Positions 8,810 through 19,933 of a stretch of 64,000 nt of DNA are shown in pieces. Each line of letters opens with the position of its first letter. The stretch's first letter is position 1. A program made the translations under genes and the position numbers. This stretch comes from Rhizophagus irregularis (Eukaryota; Glomeromycota; Glomeromycetes; Glomerales; Glomeraceae), in contig NC_089446.1 in assembly GCF_026210795.1 (NCBI RefSeq), positions 310,001 through 374,000 of the forward strand. The letters are read 5' to 3'. The notes beneath the pieces are model-generated. The model was not told where the DNA came from. It searched no databases and worked only from the letters and a program-made list of their open reading frames with translations.

Positions 8810-11546
8810 ATGGCTCTCAATAATGATAAAGGTAATAACATATTACATATATATAGTATAAATATTTAATACAATTAGAATAATACTTCTAAACAAATTT
8901 ATTAATATAATAAAACTAGTTTCTGGTAATATTGAATTTGAAGGAAGCAGCACTAAAGAATTTGAAGGAAGTGTCTCTGAGGAATTTAAAGGAAGTGACT
9001 CTGAGGAATTTGAAAAAAGTAGTATCAAGGAATCTAAAGGTATATTAAACATGCTAAAATATTAAATTTTTATTTTTAAATAGTACATTTAAATACTATT
9101 TATAATTATACCTTACATATAAAATATAATTTAAACTAACATATTATACGAAAATAATATTAAATAATTTAGCTCGTAAGTTAATAGGTTATATTGTAAT
9201 TGAATAATAATAGAATTACTTATCATTTTTATTACATTTCATGTAATTAAATAATTTTATTTAATGATTAATATAATACTATAGTCAGTAAGTTATTAGT
9301 TATTTAAATCTTTATTTCTTTACTTCATTTTATTTATTTTACATAAAATTCAAATAACTAAATTCTTTATTTAATTAATTATTTATTAATTAATTGTATT
9401 ACAGATGGTAAGTAAGTTATAATATCATATTTTATTGGTTTAATATTTTATATAACTCACAATTATATTCTTAATTTAAATAACCAGATTGTAAGTGATA
9501 TACTTAATTTACATTAAATACTTTTGTATTATATTTATATTTAACTAATAATAATTAATTAATAATACTAGGGTGTAAGTTATAGTAAATATCTATTTCT
9601 ATTATTTATAAATAATTTAAGCTAACAAAATTCTTTATTTAAAAAATTATTTTGTAACTTTTTTAGTTGGTAAGTTATAAGTTATTTATTAAATTCTATT
9701 ATTAATTATTTATATAATATTTACATATAATTTAAACTAACTAAATCCTTTATTTAAATAGATCGTAAGTTATAAATTTATTTAATTCTATTATTATTTA
9801 GTATTTATATAATATTTACATATAATTTAAACTAACTGAATTTTTATTTAAACATTATTTAATAATATAGGGCGTAAGTTATTTATTTAATTCTATTATT
9901 ACTTATTATTGGTGTAATATTTACATATAATTTAAACTAACATTTAAAAATTATTTTTAATAATATAGGGTGTAAATTACTATTTATTTAATTCTATTAT
10001 TACTTTATTTATATGATATTTATATATAATTTAAACTAACTAAATTCTTTATTTATAAAAATTATTTAATAATATAGCTTGTAAGTTATTTGTTATTTCT
10101 ATTGTTATATATTTATAAATATTTATTTGTTAATTGAATTCTTTCATATAAAATTTCTGTTATTTTAGTTGGTAAGTTATGAAAAATGAAATATGAGTTA
10201 TTATTATATTCTTATATAAAAACTAAGACATATAGTATATTAAATTTCTATTTAAATTTTAGAGTAAGTATTGATTTTAATCTTAAATTTTAGTGTAATT
10301 TTTAATATAAACTTTCATAATAATATTAATTACTATCTAAATTTATAGATTTGGAAAAAGTGGAAATACAATTATGGATAATTTTATTTTGGAAAAAAAA
10401 TTAAAATGGATTCCTTATGATAAATTTAGAAATGTTGAATATCTTGATAAAGGAGGATTTGGTACTATATACAAAGCTATTTGGTTTTATGATGATAAAG
10501 ATAATGAAGTAATTCTTAAATGTTATAATAATTTAAGTGACAATTTAAATGAATTTTTAAACGAAGTATGATAATATATTGTTTATTTTTTAATTTAAAT
10601 TATAATTTATTTATATTAATATATTATTATTATTATTTTATAGTGGAAATATCATAGAAGTTGTTTAAGTTCATATGATATTATTTATTTTTATGGGTTT
10701 ACAAAAGATCTAAATACTTTGGAATATATGGCGGTAATGGATTATGCAAACAAAGGTAATTTAAGAGGAAATTTAACAAGAATAATCAAAAGTGATTGGA
10801 ATCAAAAATTATATATGTTATATGAAATTATTTCTGGACTTGATGACATACATAACCAAGATCTTATTCATTGTGATTTTCATGATGGTAATATTTTAAA
10901 TCATAATGAGAGTAAAATTTATATTTGTGATTTAGGATTATGTAAACCTGTAAAATCATTTTTGAAAAAATATGATATTTGTGGTGTTATACCATTTATG
11001 GCACCTGAAGTTTTAAGGGGCAAATCTTATACTCCAGCTAGTGATATATATAGTTTTTCTATGATTATGTGGGAATTTACATCTGGGATACCACCATTTA
11101 ATAATATAGCACATGATTTTCAACTTAGTTTAAATATTTGTAAAGGTGAACGTCCTGAAATTATTGAAAATACTCCACAATGTTATGTAGATTTAATGAA
11201 AAGATGTTGGAATGAAGATTCGTCAAAAAGACCATCATCTGAAGAAGTGTTTGATATTATTCATAAATGGATTTTTCGTCCAGATAAAGTGAAAGTTAAA
11301 GATATTAATGAAGAATTAAAATGCAATATTATGGAATTTATAAATGCACCAATTGGACATAACAATAATCTTACTACCAAATCTCATCCACAAGCATATT
11401 ACACAAGTCGCTTACTTGATTTTACTAGTAAAAAATTGAATGAAATTCTTGAAATTGAAGATTCACAAACTTATCAAGCAAGCTATTCTTCTACTGGTAT
11501 GACTGAAGATTTGGATGATTGTATAATTAAAGATATGAGTAATTAG
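8810..11546 (+). CDS. TKL-type protein kinase with micro-exon array in its 5' half
   Basis: Model: exon 1 8810-8831 (MALNNDK), exon 2 8920-9039 (acidic EFEGS repeats), eleven 3-nt exons and one 1-nt exon between 9173 and 10263, then 10349-10565 and 10644-11546. The sum is 1296 nt, 431 residues plus stop, in frame throughout. The kinase domain shows a GGFGTIYKA glycine loop, the VILK lysine (residue 116), HCDFHDGNIL (catalytic Asp 209), DLG (227), APEVLRG and DIYSFSMIMWE, so it should be an active Ser/Thr or dual-specificity kinase. The intron 10566-10643 sits at the same place in the copy at 56714-56628. If the upstream part is untranslated, an ATG at 10374 would give a kinase lacking the N-terminal 67 residues. 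Substrate unknown. In arbuscular mycorrhizal fungi this kinase type is greatly expanded. Confidence 0.8.
9040..10348 (+). repeat. Array of 13 introns separated by eleven triplets and one single base
   Basis: Triplets: CTC 9173-9175, TCA 9285-9287, ATG 9405-9407, ATT 9488-9490, GGT 9572-9574, TTG 9667-9669, ATC 9762-9764, GGC 9871-9873, GGT 9969-9971, CTT 10078-10080, TTG 10169-10171, then A at 10263. Eleven of the twelve donors after them are GTAAGT and one is GTAAAT. Intron lengths are 80-133. Most carry a CTAAC branch-like motif 20-60 bases before the AG. Exon 1 sets phase 1, giving the peptide ALNDWFDRRSF and then Glu across the last junctions. Joining exon 2 straight to 10349 would be out of frame. 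A second possible single-base unit (T at 10294) has a weak donor and is not used in this model. Confidence 0.85.
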
Positions 11547-12339
11547 GTATATAATATAGTATTAAAGAAAAACTAATTTTGCAAATTTTTTATATGGATT
11601 AATTTTTATTTATTAATTATTTAGATATTCAAACAGATGAAATTAACTAATTATTAAAAAATTCATTTAAGTGATATTTGACATGTATTCAATAGAAATT
11701 GTTTTTTATATTTATATAAACACTAAGGCTAGAGTAGTAAATATTTTACAAGTTTCTTAGTTTGTAATTTAAATAAATCTTTTTTTTTATCCAATTATTA
11801 AATATAATTATCAAAATAATAATATAAGTATATAAACCATTTCTAATGCTTAAAATTAAAAATAAATAATATAAAATTTTTCATACTCATTTCAATGGCT
11901 AATTGAATTTAATTTATATTGCTGACTTTTATTTTAGTATTATTTTAATGCTCACCAGAAGTGAAATTCACCTGGGGTGATTTTTACTGTATCATGTAAT
12001 TTACAATTTTTAATATTGTATAATTAAAAATATAATAAAAGTACAATATAAATGATCTCTTCTAATGAATTTGTTACGTTTATATTAATGTTAGCATTAT
12101 CATCGGATTAGTTTTTCAGCGATTTGCTAATTATTTTATTACAATTATTAAGTAAAAAATAACCAAATTTCATTAGAAGTATTAAAAGTGAATATACTAT
12201 TGAATTACAAGAAAAATATGCAAAAAAATAACTGCATGGGTTTTTTTTATCTATGTATGGACTGCGTGTGAGTTTTCAACTGCACATTGAGCTGCACATG
12301 GAATTTTTTACTGCGCATGGGTTTTTTGTAAAAAATCTT
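11547..12339. other. 3' flank of kinase gene, no further gene seen
   Basis: AT-rich. 11695-11790 matches two copies downstream of the right-hand kinase (around 55380-55440 and 55500-55580, inverted), so the duplicated segment extends past the stop codon. Near 12230-12330 the phrase ACTGCGCATGGG and variants recur three to four times. Confidence 0.5.
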
Positions 12340-12530
12340 GTCTGAGATTAGAATCTTTATTTTCTTTCCAAATCTCTCAAATAGCTATGTAAAGATCTGA
12401 AATATTTAGCATCTGTGCAAATATTTTTGAATGAAGTTTATTAATGTCTTCTGTTTCTGACGGAAATACTCCAACATCACTATTATTATAAAATTCTGGT
12501 CTAATAAGGAAATCATGCGCTTTTTGAAAA
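12340..12530 (-). pseudogene. Decayed coding fragment with in-frame TGA
   Basis: Read on the minus strand, about 63 codons have protein-like composition (HDFLIRPEFYNNSDVGVFPS and QMLNISDLYIAI near the stop), interrupted by TGA and then continuing EIWKENKDSNLRQD. There is no start and no domain that I recognise. It is probably an exon relic of a repeated family. Confidence 0.35.
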
Positions 12531-12574
12531 TGTTATACGCTTGAATAGGTTTTTAAATTTGTCTAAAGGGGCGG

Positions 12575-12605
12575 GGTTCGAATGACTACTATAATCATTC
12601 GAGCC
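12575..12605. repeat. 11-bp inverted repeat GGTTCGAATGA / TCATTCGAGCC
   Basis: A perfect stem except for one G-T pair, with a 9-base loop, inside a GC-richer island (GGGGCGGGG). It resembles one end of an element or an operator-like site. It is not a tRNA arm, as no cloverleaf can be built around it. Confidence 0.45.
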
Positions 12606-12638
12606 ATTATTTTAACATATTTAAAATGGTACTGAAGT

Positions 12639-12911
12639 TTACTTTAAAATAAACATGCGCGACATACTTTCCAGATTTGGTATACTCATACGTAAGTCGT
12701 CTATAATACCATCATAATCAGATTCACTTCGTCTTGTCTTATAACTGAACTCTTGTTGGAGACTATATGTATTAACTACCTTTTGACATTTCCCAAGATT
12801 CAAATGACAATCCAATGTGAATTCTGACGTTTGAGTTTCTCTATTTTCTGGCAGTTCCTCAAGTTCATCATCCATAGCAATTTCTGCATCCGGATGAACA
12901 TTTTCTTTATC
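12639..12911 (-). CDS. Hypothetical acidic ORF, probably an exon
   Basis: The open frame 12639-12875 extends upstream without a stop to about 12911 (DKENVHPDAEIAM before MDDELEELPENRE). Composition is protein-like: an acidic N-terminus, two Cys, a D/E-rich middle and the ending SMSRMFILK. No signal peptide, membrane segment or known motif is seen. It may belong with the fragment at 12340-12530 on the same strand as one decayed gene. Confidence 0.3.
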   Translation of the reverse strand, partial: DKENVHPDAEIAMDDELEELPENRETQTSEFTLDCHLNLGKCQKVVNTYSLQQEFSYKTRRSESDYDGIIDDLRMSIPNLESMSRMFILK

Positions 12912-12970
12912 AAAAAAAAGGGATTTTTTGAAATTTTAATTTATTAGAGATACTAGTATTCTTTACAATT

Positions 12971-13009
12971 AAAAGAAAAGAAAAGAAAAGAAAGAGAAAG
13001 AGAAAGTTT
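12971..13009. repeat. GAAAA/GAAAGA microsatellite
   Basis: Four AAAAG units followed by AAAGAG units. Simple repeat. Confidence 0.8.
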
Positions 13010-13084
13010 ATTTTGCAATTGATTAACTGATTTATACTTTTCTGATTATAATTCACGTGATCATCAAGTACGAAACCTGATAAT

Positions 13085-13640
13085 TATTTTCTATAAAAAA
13101 CAATTTATAAAATAAGTATAATATTTATTAAAATAACCATAAATTTACTAATCAATTTTATTTATGATTCGAATAAGCAATTCCTCAAAATATGAAATAA
13201 ATTATATATGTGAACCTTGCTTAGAAAATCTATAAATATTTCTACTTCTGTTTCAGGTTCATTCCATAACCCCTTTGATTGCAATTATGGTTATCGAAAA
13301 TTGTACTTCCTAGAACCATTGTGAAATCTATATCTTGTAAAACTTCAATGTCTTGAATTAATTTTTTTGTATTATGTGAATCATCATCATTTCAGATATA
13401 TTTATTAAATCACCAAGAATTGCCTGTTTCGAACTTTCATTTATTAAATCTTTTACTTGAGCTTTTAATTCTCGTTTTCTCTTTTCAAAAGTTCAACTAT
13501 TTGATTTTCCAACCTTTTATTTTCACTTAAAAATATTTCTTGATTTTATCTTTCATCTTATTATTAAAGGGTGCTTCTTTCACTTCTTTTATTTTTCTTG
13601 AAATGATTGAAAAGATTTTATTCTAGACAAAATCATCGCT
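13085..13640 (-). pseudogene. Deleted, decayed copy of the 62-63 kb coiled-coil gene
   Basis: The segment follows the same order as 61795-63150: the 3' flank (GATTCGAATAAGCAATTCC, TCTGTTTCAGGTTCATT), a TAACCCCTTTGAT motif, then pieces of the coding region (ATTGTGAAATCT, CTTGAATTAATTTT, GCCTGTTTCGAACTTTC, TTCTTGATTTT). Several blocks of 60-600 bases are missing and the remaining frame is broken. A separate 60-codon frame at 13623-13805 runs into it out of frame and is not homologous to the intact gene. Confidence 0.7.
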
Positions 13641-13805
13641 CTTGAATGAAGCAAGACATAAGTCAAAAAAATATTCCATATCATTATGACGTTTCTCAAT
13701 AAATTCAGGCACAATTTTACACTCAATTTTTTTTAGGCGGTAAATTTGGTATAAGTTTACGATATTTGGGCTGGACTTTAATAAGTTGTGCTCGTAATTA
13801 AACAA

Positions 13806-15060
13806 AATCGGAATACCTTTTTCTTACTACAAACTTCCTTTTTCTTTCAAAAAAAAAAGTTAAAATAAATTCATAAATTAAATTAATAATTGAAAAATTT
13901 ACAACAATTTATTATTTTAATACACGCCAAAAGAATGAAAAAAAAAAACAATTAAGAAAAAATATCACTAAATAGATTTTAAAGGGAAAAAATATTTTAA
14001 GAAAAAATCAGTTTGAAAAAAAAAGACCAAAAAAAAAAAATTATAAAAAAAAATGAATATTAATAAAATTAAAAAAAAATCAGTTTTGAAAAAAAAACAA
14101 ATATATATATATAACCATATTAAAAAAAAAGAAAATCAAGTTTGAAAAAAAAAAATTGGAAAAAAAATATTTAATAATATTAAAAAAGCAAATCAGGATT
14201 AAAAAAAAAATTAAAAATACTTAATATTAAAAAAAATCAAGTTGGAATTAAAGGAAAGAAAGTGAAAAAAAATTTCAACGTCCGATCGCATCATTTCAAA
14301 AGGCTAAAGGAGAAGAAAAACCAAACTTTTTTCGTTAGAATTAAAATTCATGCGCAGACGTATCACGTTTTCCTGTTACACAAATTAAACGTGACATTTA
14401 AAATGACTCATTAGTCATTAATTATAAAACTGTTGTTATTGATACATGCAGTTCATAACTCAAATAAAAAAAAAATGATTTAAAAAAAACTACTTACAAA
14501 TCATTTTACCATTCTAAGTTACTTTAAATAATTATTTATAAAATTTAAAAGTCCTTGAGTAAAAATCATTTATCAATCCTACTGATCATCTACTGCGATG
14601 ATGATCACATGATTTTACCGTTTAAAAAAAGAATTTCAATAATTTATACGCATTAACTAAATACAGTAGATTTATAATTATGAAAATAACTTCTATTTCT
14701 TTTAACATCCGGATAAAGAAAAAAAATAATGAATGGCATGATAATAAAAAAATATATTTATAAATATAATGAAATTTAACTCCGGAGGACGAAGTCCGGA
14801 TCTATATATGGAGTTATTTAGTCATACAGATCATTTATAAGTCATTATCATTGTACATGCGCCAATCTTTTTTATCTGCATTGATTTGGAAACTTATCTA
14901 AACAAATTCTGAAATTAATTTTAACTAATTTGGAAATAATTTTCAAATCCTGAGAAATAAATCTCGAGAATAAATCCTGAGAATAAATCCTTAGAATTTT
15001 TCGTTTATATTTTTTTTTAAAAAATAATTTTTATTATTTTTTATTAACATTCAATAAAAT
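13806..15060. other. No gene seen; A-rich tract and upstream region of the vWA kinase gene
   Basis: 13850-14270 is a run of diverged units with A8-A12 blocks and AATCAGTTTGAAAAA. 14780-14801 holds TCCGGA repeated as a small hairpin. The last 100 bases before 15061 carry CTGAGAATAAATCC repeated twice and T-rich sequence, with no clear TATA box. Confidence 0.4.
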
Positions 15061-16938
15061 ATGTCAAAGTGGTTCTGTCTGAAAAAAAAATCAAAAAAAC
15101 GGGCGAAAGCCAAAAATGCTGATACTATAACTACCACTTCCATTACCCCTTCATGTTCTAATGATACCGAGAAACTAAACCTCACTGAAAAACGTCCGAA
15201 AATATGTGCTGATGAGATAAATACTTTTTCTTTTGAAGAAAAGCCAATAAACATAAAGGTTAAAGATTCTCATACGATATCTACATCTATCCCCTCTTCA
15301 TTCGCATCTGATTTGGAAAAATTAAATCTCACTGAAGAACGTTTGAAACGTTATGCTGATGAGGCAGATACTCTCTATTCTGATACAACAATAACTTCTA
15401 ATACAGAAAATGAATTAAAAACTAAAGTTACATTTTTGCGAGAAAAGGCTATCTCCAAAACGCTCAATAACATCAAACTTTCAATGAAAGTTGATCTTTG
15501 CTTTGTTTTAGACTGCACTGGTTCTATGAGACCTTTTATTGCTGCTGCTAGAGATTGTATCTTACAGGTGACAAACTACATTAAACATACAAATCCAAGC
15601 ATTGAACTTCGGGTCGGCTTTTGTGGTTATCGAGATCATATCGATGGAGAAGGTCGTCTACTAACTTTAGATTTTACCGACCAATATGAGCAATTTACAA
15701 CATATTTGCAAAGTGTACCTGCTTCCGGTGGTGGTGATGCTCCAGAGGATGTTCTCGGAGGTCTTAATGCAGCAATAACCAAAATGGATTGGAAAAATGT
15801 TACTCGTGTTCTTCTTCATATTGGTGATTATCCACCACATGGCAAAAATTTTACAGATATGGCAGATACTTATCCAAAAGGTGATCCACATGGCCTAACC
15901 GCAGAAAATGTCCTAGAAAAGTTGCAATCAAAAAATATCCTTTACTTTTTTGGAAAAATTACTGATGCTACCGAAAAAATGCTTCAAATATTCCGTGGTA
16001 TAATTGGAGAATTTCCAGTATTTGATCTTATAGGAGGAGATCCAATTAAATTAATTGAAAAATTTATTAAAGCTACCTCAACATCTATTACTTATGCTGT
16101 TTCAATGACCAGTACTATTGGAAGCGACTCCAAGGATATTTATTCTTTACAACGAAAAAAACTTGATATGAATCCAAATGAGCCTGATTGGATTATTCTT
16201 CCGTTGCAAGAAGGAATAGTTATGTGGTATCCTATTCTTGATACTTTGAAGGAACTTAAAGACCCAAATTATTTCAACAAATCGAATCTCTTTTCTAGAA
16301 GTTTCTCCTTTAAGATTGCTCCACAACCATTTTCTGCAGGTGCTGAAAGATATGCTTACTTTGCTCTTGATATGGAAAGGTGTCCAGAAAAAAAAATGGT
16401 GATAAAAGAATATCTTCATGTTGGACGAAGTGATTCTTTTGAAAAGTATATTGAGGCGATAGAAATCTCTACAATTGCATCTTTTCTCTCTACAGAATTT
16501 AATTTGATTGCAAAAGGAAAAAATCTTCCCAAAGTAAAATTTCTCAATGTAAAACTTTTACGTTGTGGAACTATTGACTTTAGTACTCGATATTATACTA
16601 TTGAACCAAAATTTCATAATATGGAATATAAACGATTTAATGCGAATACTGGTGTAATTACAGAACTTCGGCCTATTCTTGAAGCTTTTGTCCATTTCAC
16701 GTATGAATACACCAAAGGATACTTGGTTGTTTGTGATCTTCAAGGAATTGAACTTACTAATGAGTTCTTATTAACTGATCCAGCAATACATTGTATTGAT
16801 TCTTTAAGATTTGGAAGAACTAATTTTGGCAAAGAGGGAATCGATCAGTTGTTCTTGGCAAATCATAGGTGCAATGATATTTGTAAACAACTAAAATTAA
16901 ACCATATTAATAATGGATTATCAGAAGTTGTAGTATAA
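15061..16938 (+). CDS. vWA-domain alpha-kinase (VwkA-like)
   Basis: An intact intronless 625-codon frame. Residues ~1-135 are a Lys/Ser/Thr-rich linker with a repeated KLNLTE motif (two related copies, ~38-60 and ~85-105). Residues ~140-335 form a von Willebrand A domain: VDLCFVLDCTGSM carries the DxxGS metal-site motif at 151-155, then GFCGYRDH and GGGDAPEDVLGGL. Residues ~410-615 form an alpha-kinase (atypical eEF2K/myosin heavy chain kinase type): Lys449 in MVIKEY, IEPKF, CDLQG (Asp559), LRFGRTNFG, and the zinc-type ending NHRCNDIC (His602, Cys604, Cys608). Family knowledge: Dictyostelium VwkA acts on myosin II and the contractile vacuole. The role here is inferred only as a Ser/Thr kinase targeted by its vWA domain. 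The reading frame is unbroken among decayed neighbours, which suggests selection. Confidence 0.92.
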   Translation: MSKWFCLKKKSKKRAKAKNADTITTTSITPSCSNDTEKLNLTEKRPKICADEINTFSFEEKPINIKVKDSHTISTSIPSSFASDLEKLNLTEERLKRYADEADTLYSDTTITSNTENELKTKVTFLREKAISKTLNNIKLSMKVDLCFVLDCTGSMRPFIAAARDCILQVTNYIKHTNPSIELRVGFCGYRDHIDGEGRLLTLDFTDQYEQFTTYLQSVPASGGGDAPEDVLGGLNAAITKMDWKNVTRVLLHIGDYPPHGKNFTDMADTYPKGDPHGLTAENVLEKLQSKNILYFFGKITDATEKMLQIFRGIIGEFPVFDLIGGDPIKLIEKFIKATSTSITYAVSMTSTIGSDSKDIYSLQRKKLDMNPNEPDWIILPLQEGIVMWYPILDTLKELKDPNYFNKSNLFSRSFSFKIAPQPFSAGAERYAYFALDMERCPEKKMVIKEYLHVGRSDSFEKYIEAIEISTIASFLSTEFNLIAKGKNLPKVKFLNVKLLRCGTIDFSTRYYTIEPKFHNMEYKRFNANTGVITELRPILEAFVHFTYEYTKGYLVVCDLQGIELTNEFLLTDPAIHCIDSLRFGRTNFGKEGIDQLFLANHRCNDICKQLKLNHINNGLSEVVV

Positions 16939-19925
16939 AGTATTGATAATCAGAATTATTGTCATATAATATTATGAATTTATAGTTTGTAAATTTTTTT
17001 TTGAAAAAATAAATTATCTGAATTTATTGATCTTTTATTAAAATTTTCACCAAATGTTTATTAAAGTGATAAAATAAAAACCGTGATGATGCAGTAATTA
17101 CATGTAATTTATAAAGACATCATTTTATTAACATTTTAAATTAAAAGGCCTATCTTGAATAAATTATAAGGATTAATTTTCTTTTTTTGAAATTAAATAT
17201 ATGTCATGTAACTGTCTAATAGTATTAAAGCACGCGCCTTGCACAAATGGATCATGTGCTACATTTAACTTTTTTTTCATCATTTACCTTAACTCTATTT
17301 TCACCATCATGTGTTTATTGTTGCCGTTTATGAACAATAAATAAAAATTTTTAAGATTGCCGAGTGAAATATTGGGTTATACAGTATAGTTAATAACCGG
17401 AATAATATCTGTACTATTAATATAATGAAACATTGGCTAGTATTATAAAAACTTGACATGAATTTAGGTATGAATTCATCTTGAACCATTACAAGTTAAA
17501 ATGTTATGCCCTACGGAGTCCGGTCCGATGATATCATGCCAATTTTTATTGCAGTCATGTGAATTCAGTTTCGGATCACCAGTGATTCACTCGACGCCTC
17601 GACGGTCTTGATTGGATTATAAAGCTTAAATTTTTTTTGCCACTCACCCATTCACTTTGTAATGGGTTATTAAAAAAAAAAAAATTATTTTTTCCTTAAA
17701 TTATATATACTGTATATACAGTACTTTTGAAAATCTGCTACTATATTCTTTAAAAAAAATTAAGTAGAAAAAGTTTTTTATTTATGTTTTAATAGCACGC
17801 AAATTTTCCATTTTTTCCACTTTTTTTTTTGAATTTTCACACAATTTTTTTAATTTTTCAAGCTAAGTTACTTCGCAAAAATCAAATCTGAAGCTTTAAA
17901 CAAAATGTTTATCTTTAGATTATTAAATTTAACTGTTAAAATGGGTTTCAATTAGTGTATTAACAATTAAATAATAAACAAATGATGATTGGTAAATTAG
18001 TAATCTATAATTAAGATATCTTAACAGATATTACTGTACCACCATAAGATGAATTAATATTAACCACTTCTAGCTGATATTTTTATGAGATAAAAAAATA
18101 GGGGGCACAAATTTATGAAGAAATAATGTCAAAATTTTGGCTAATTGACAATGTTTAAGTATTTCGCCCAACATTTCAAGATTTGTACAATATTGATGTC
18201 TAATACGTCTAATACTTGCACAATAAAATCTAACCTCATGGTCTTATGGGAGTGATATTATAAATACTTGAATAAAAAAGATTTAATCTTAAAAAATTTA
18301 TGCGATTTTGTACAAATTGATAAACATATCTATAAAGGAAACGTGAGGAATAGGGATAGTAATGTTATCCTTCTGATATTAATATTTATAAGACACATTA
18401 AATTTTAGTAATTAGTGCTTTTATGATAAAAGTTGAAATAAAAGCAAAGTAAAACTTTTAAACGTCTTAAGTATAAAATTCTAAAAAATGATTATTGAAT
18501 TTGTTTTCCAGTTATTAATATGAGACCGACCAGGAAATAGGTAAATGAAGATTCCCTGTCATATTAATAAAATTGATAGAACCCAAAAAATTTTGTTTAC
18601 TTTTTTTTGGATTGTGTCAAGTACTATAATCAGATTAGATGGCTTTTTTGATGTTTAGTAAGATTTTTTTAGTCAATAAATTTGTGTGAAAATTTTTTTT
18701 AGTAAGATTGTTTTTAATTATATGGATATATAACAATATTAATAATTTTGTATGACAAATCTATATAAATAAAAAATTTGTCTGACATTTGGATTAGTCT
18801 CCATATTAACTTGAAATCCCATGCCATATAATTAAAACCCATGACATGCCTCTGCCTGATCTATTTATGGTCAAGAATTATTCAATCCATATGAACTAAT
18901 CCAATTTCAGTTAATAAAATTTTTACCTGGATTTTTTTTTGTCCAGTTTTTTTCTTAAAAAAAAAGAAAACCATTTTTTAAATTTTCATTTTTTTTTAAA
19001 CTGAAATTTTTCTTTTTCTTATTAAATAATCCTATTGTTTCAGTCTTTTAAGACTAATTTTTTTTATATTATTTTTTTGATTTTTTTTCTGTATTATTAT
19101 TATTTTTTTTGGGGGGGCCAAAATATTGTCCTTTATTTTCAGAATTTTTTTCGGTACTTATTTTTTTTCGAATTCCCTTTTTCTAGAAATTTCCCTTTTT
19201 TTAAATTGATTGCTTTCTTAATCCTTTCTTTTCCCAAATTTTTTTTTTATTTTTTTTCTTTTTCCTTCAATTTTTTATTATTATTAAATAAAGAAATAAA
19301 ATATTATATTAAATATATTTACAAAATTATTATTTTTTTAAAAAAATCAATATAATATATAGGAAAATTGACCGACATTGATAGAAAGATAATTAAGGTT
19401 TTTCAATTAAATTAAATGCTGGATAAATAGTTTGCAGAAATTGTTAATTTAATAATAGATTATTATAACCAAATCCATATCCAAAATTTTCTAAATAAAC
19501 ACCAGATTTTTGAATAAAGATTTTAATTCAAATGATTTAGTTAAATTAATAATTTATTGAGTAAAATGAGTATCAAAAGAATAATAATAAATGAAATGAA
19601 CAGATTCTAATATATTTAATTGTTCAAATATTTCCCAAGTTGGTTATAAGTTTATGATTGACGTAATATAAAATAAATTATAAAATTTATAATTAATTAA
19701 TAAAAATATTTGTAGTATTTTTATAATATTAAAGTTTTTTAAAAATTTTCATTCTACACTCAAACATCAAATCATACATTATTATAAATATAATTTATAT
19801 CATTAATACATATTATTTTGTTATTTTTTGTTAACTAATTATTACCTATATTAAATTCTAATTATAAACAAAAAACTGCTGTGTATATATATATATATAA
19901 CCATCTTTAATTTACTTAGTATTAC
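16939..19925. other. Large intergenic stretch, no gene supported
   Basis: AT-rich with long T and A runs. A Phe-rich open frame at 19035-19355 is a poly-T artefact. A phrase near 18520 (TATGAGACCG ... GAAGATTCCC) recurs at 28010-28045 and marks a diverged dispersed repeat. 17500-17600 is a GC-richer island (GGAGTCCGGTCCGATG, CGACGCCTCGACGGTC) without a frame. Confidence 0.5.
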
Positions 19926-19933
19926 ATTATAAT

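Noticed and set aside
9486-10348. Zero-length recursive splice sites (AG directly followed by GT) as the explanation of the array
   Set aside because: Three bases separate AG and the donor at every clear junction, which does not fit classical ratchet points, although resplicing cannot be excluded without RNA.
12575-12605. GGTTCGAAT motif as a tRNA T-arm
   Set aside because: No acceptor, D or anticodon arm can be placed around it; it is one arm of a hairpin.
14778-14802. TCCGGAGGACGAAGTCCGGA as a ribozyme core
   Set aside because: The CUGANGA and GAAA core elements of a hammerhead are not present; only a simple hairpin.
19035-19355. 106-codon Phe-rich frame
   Set aside because: Poly-T sequence with no protein-like pattern, start context or conservation.
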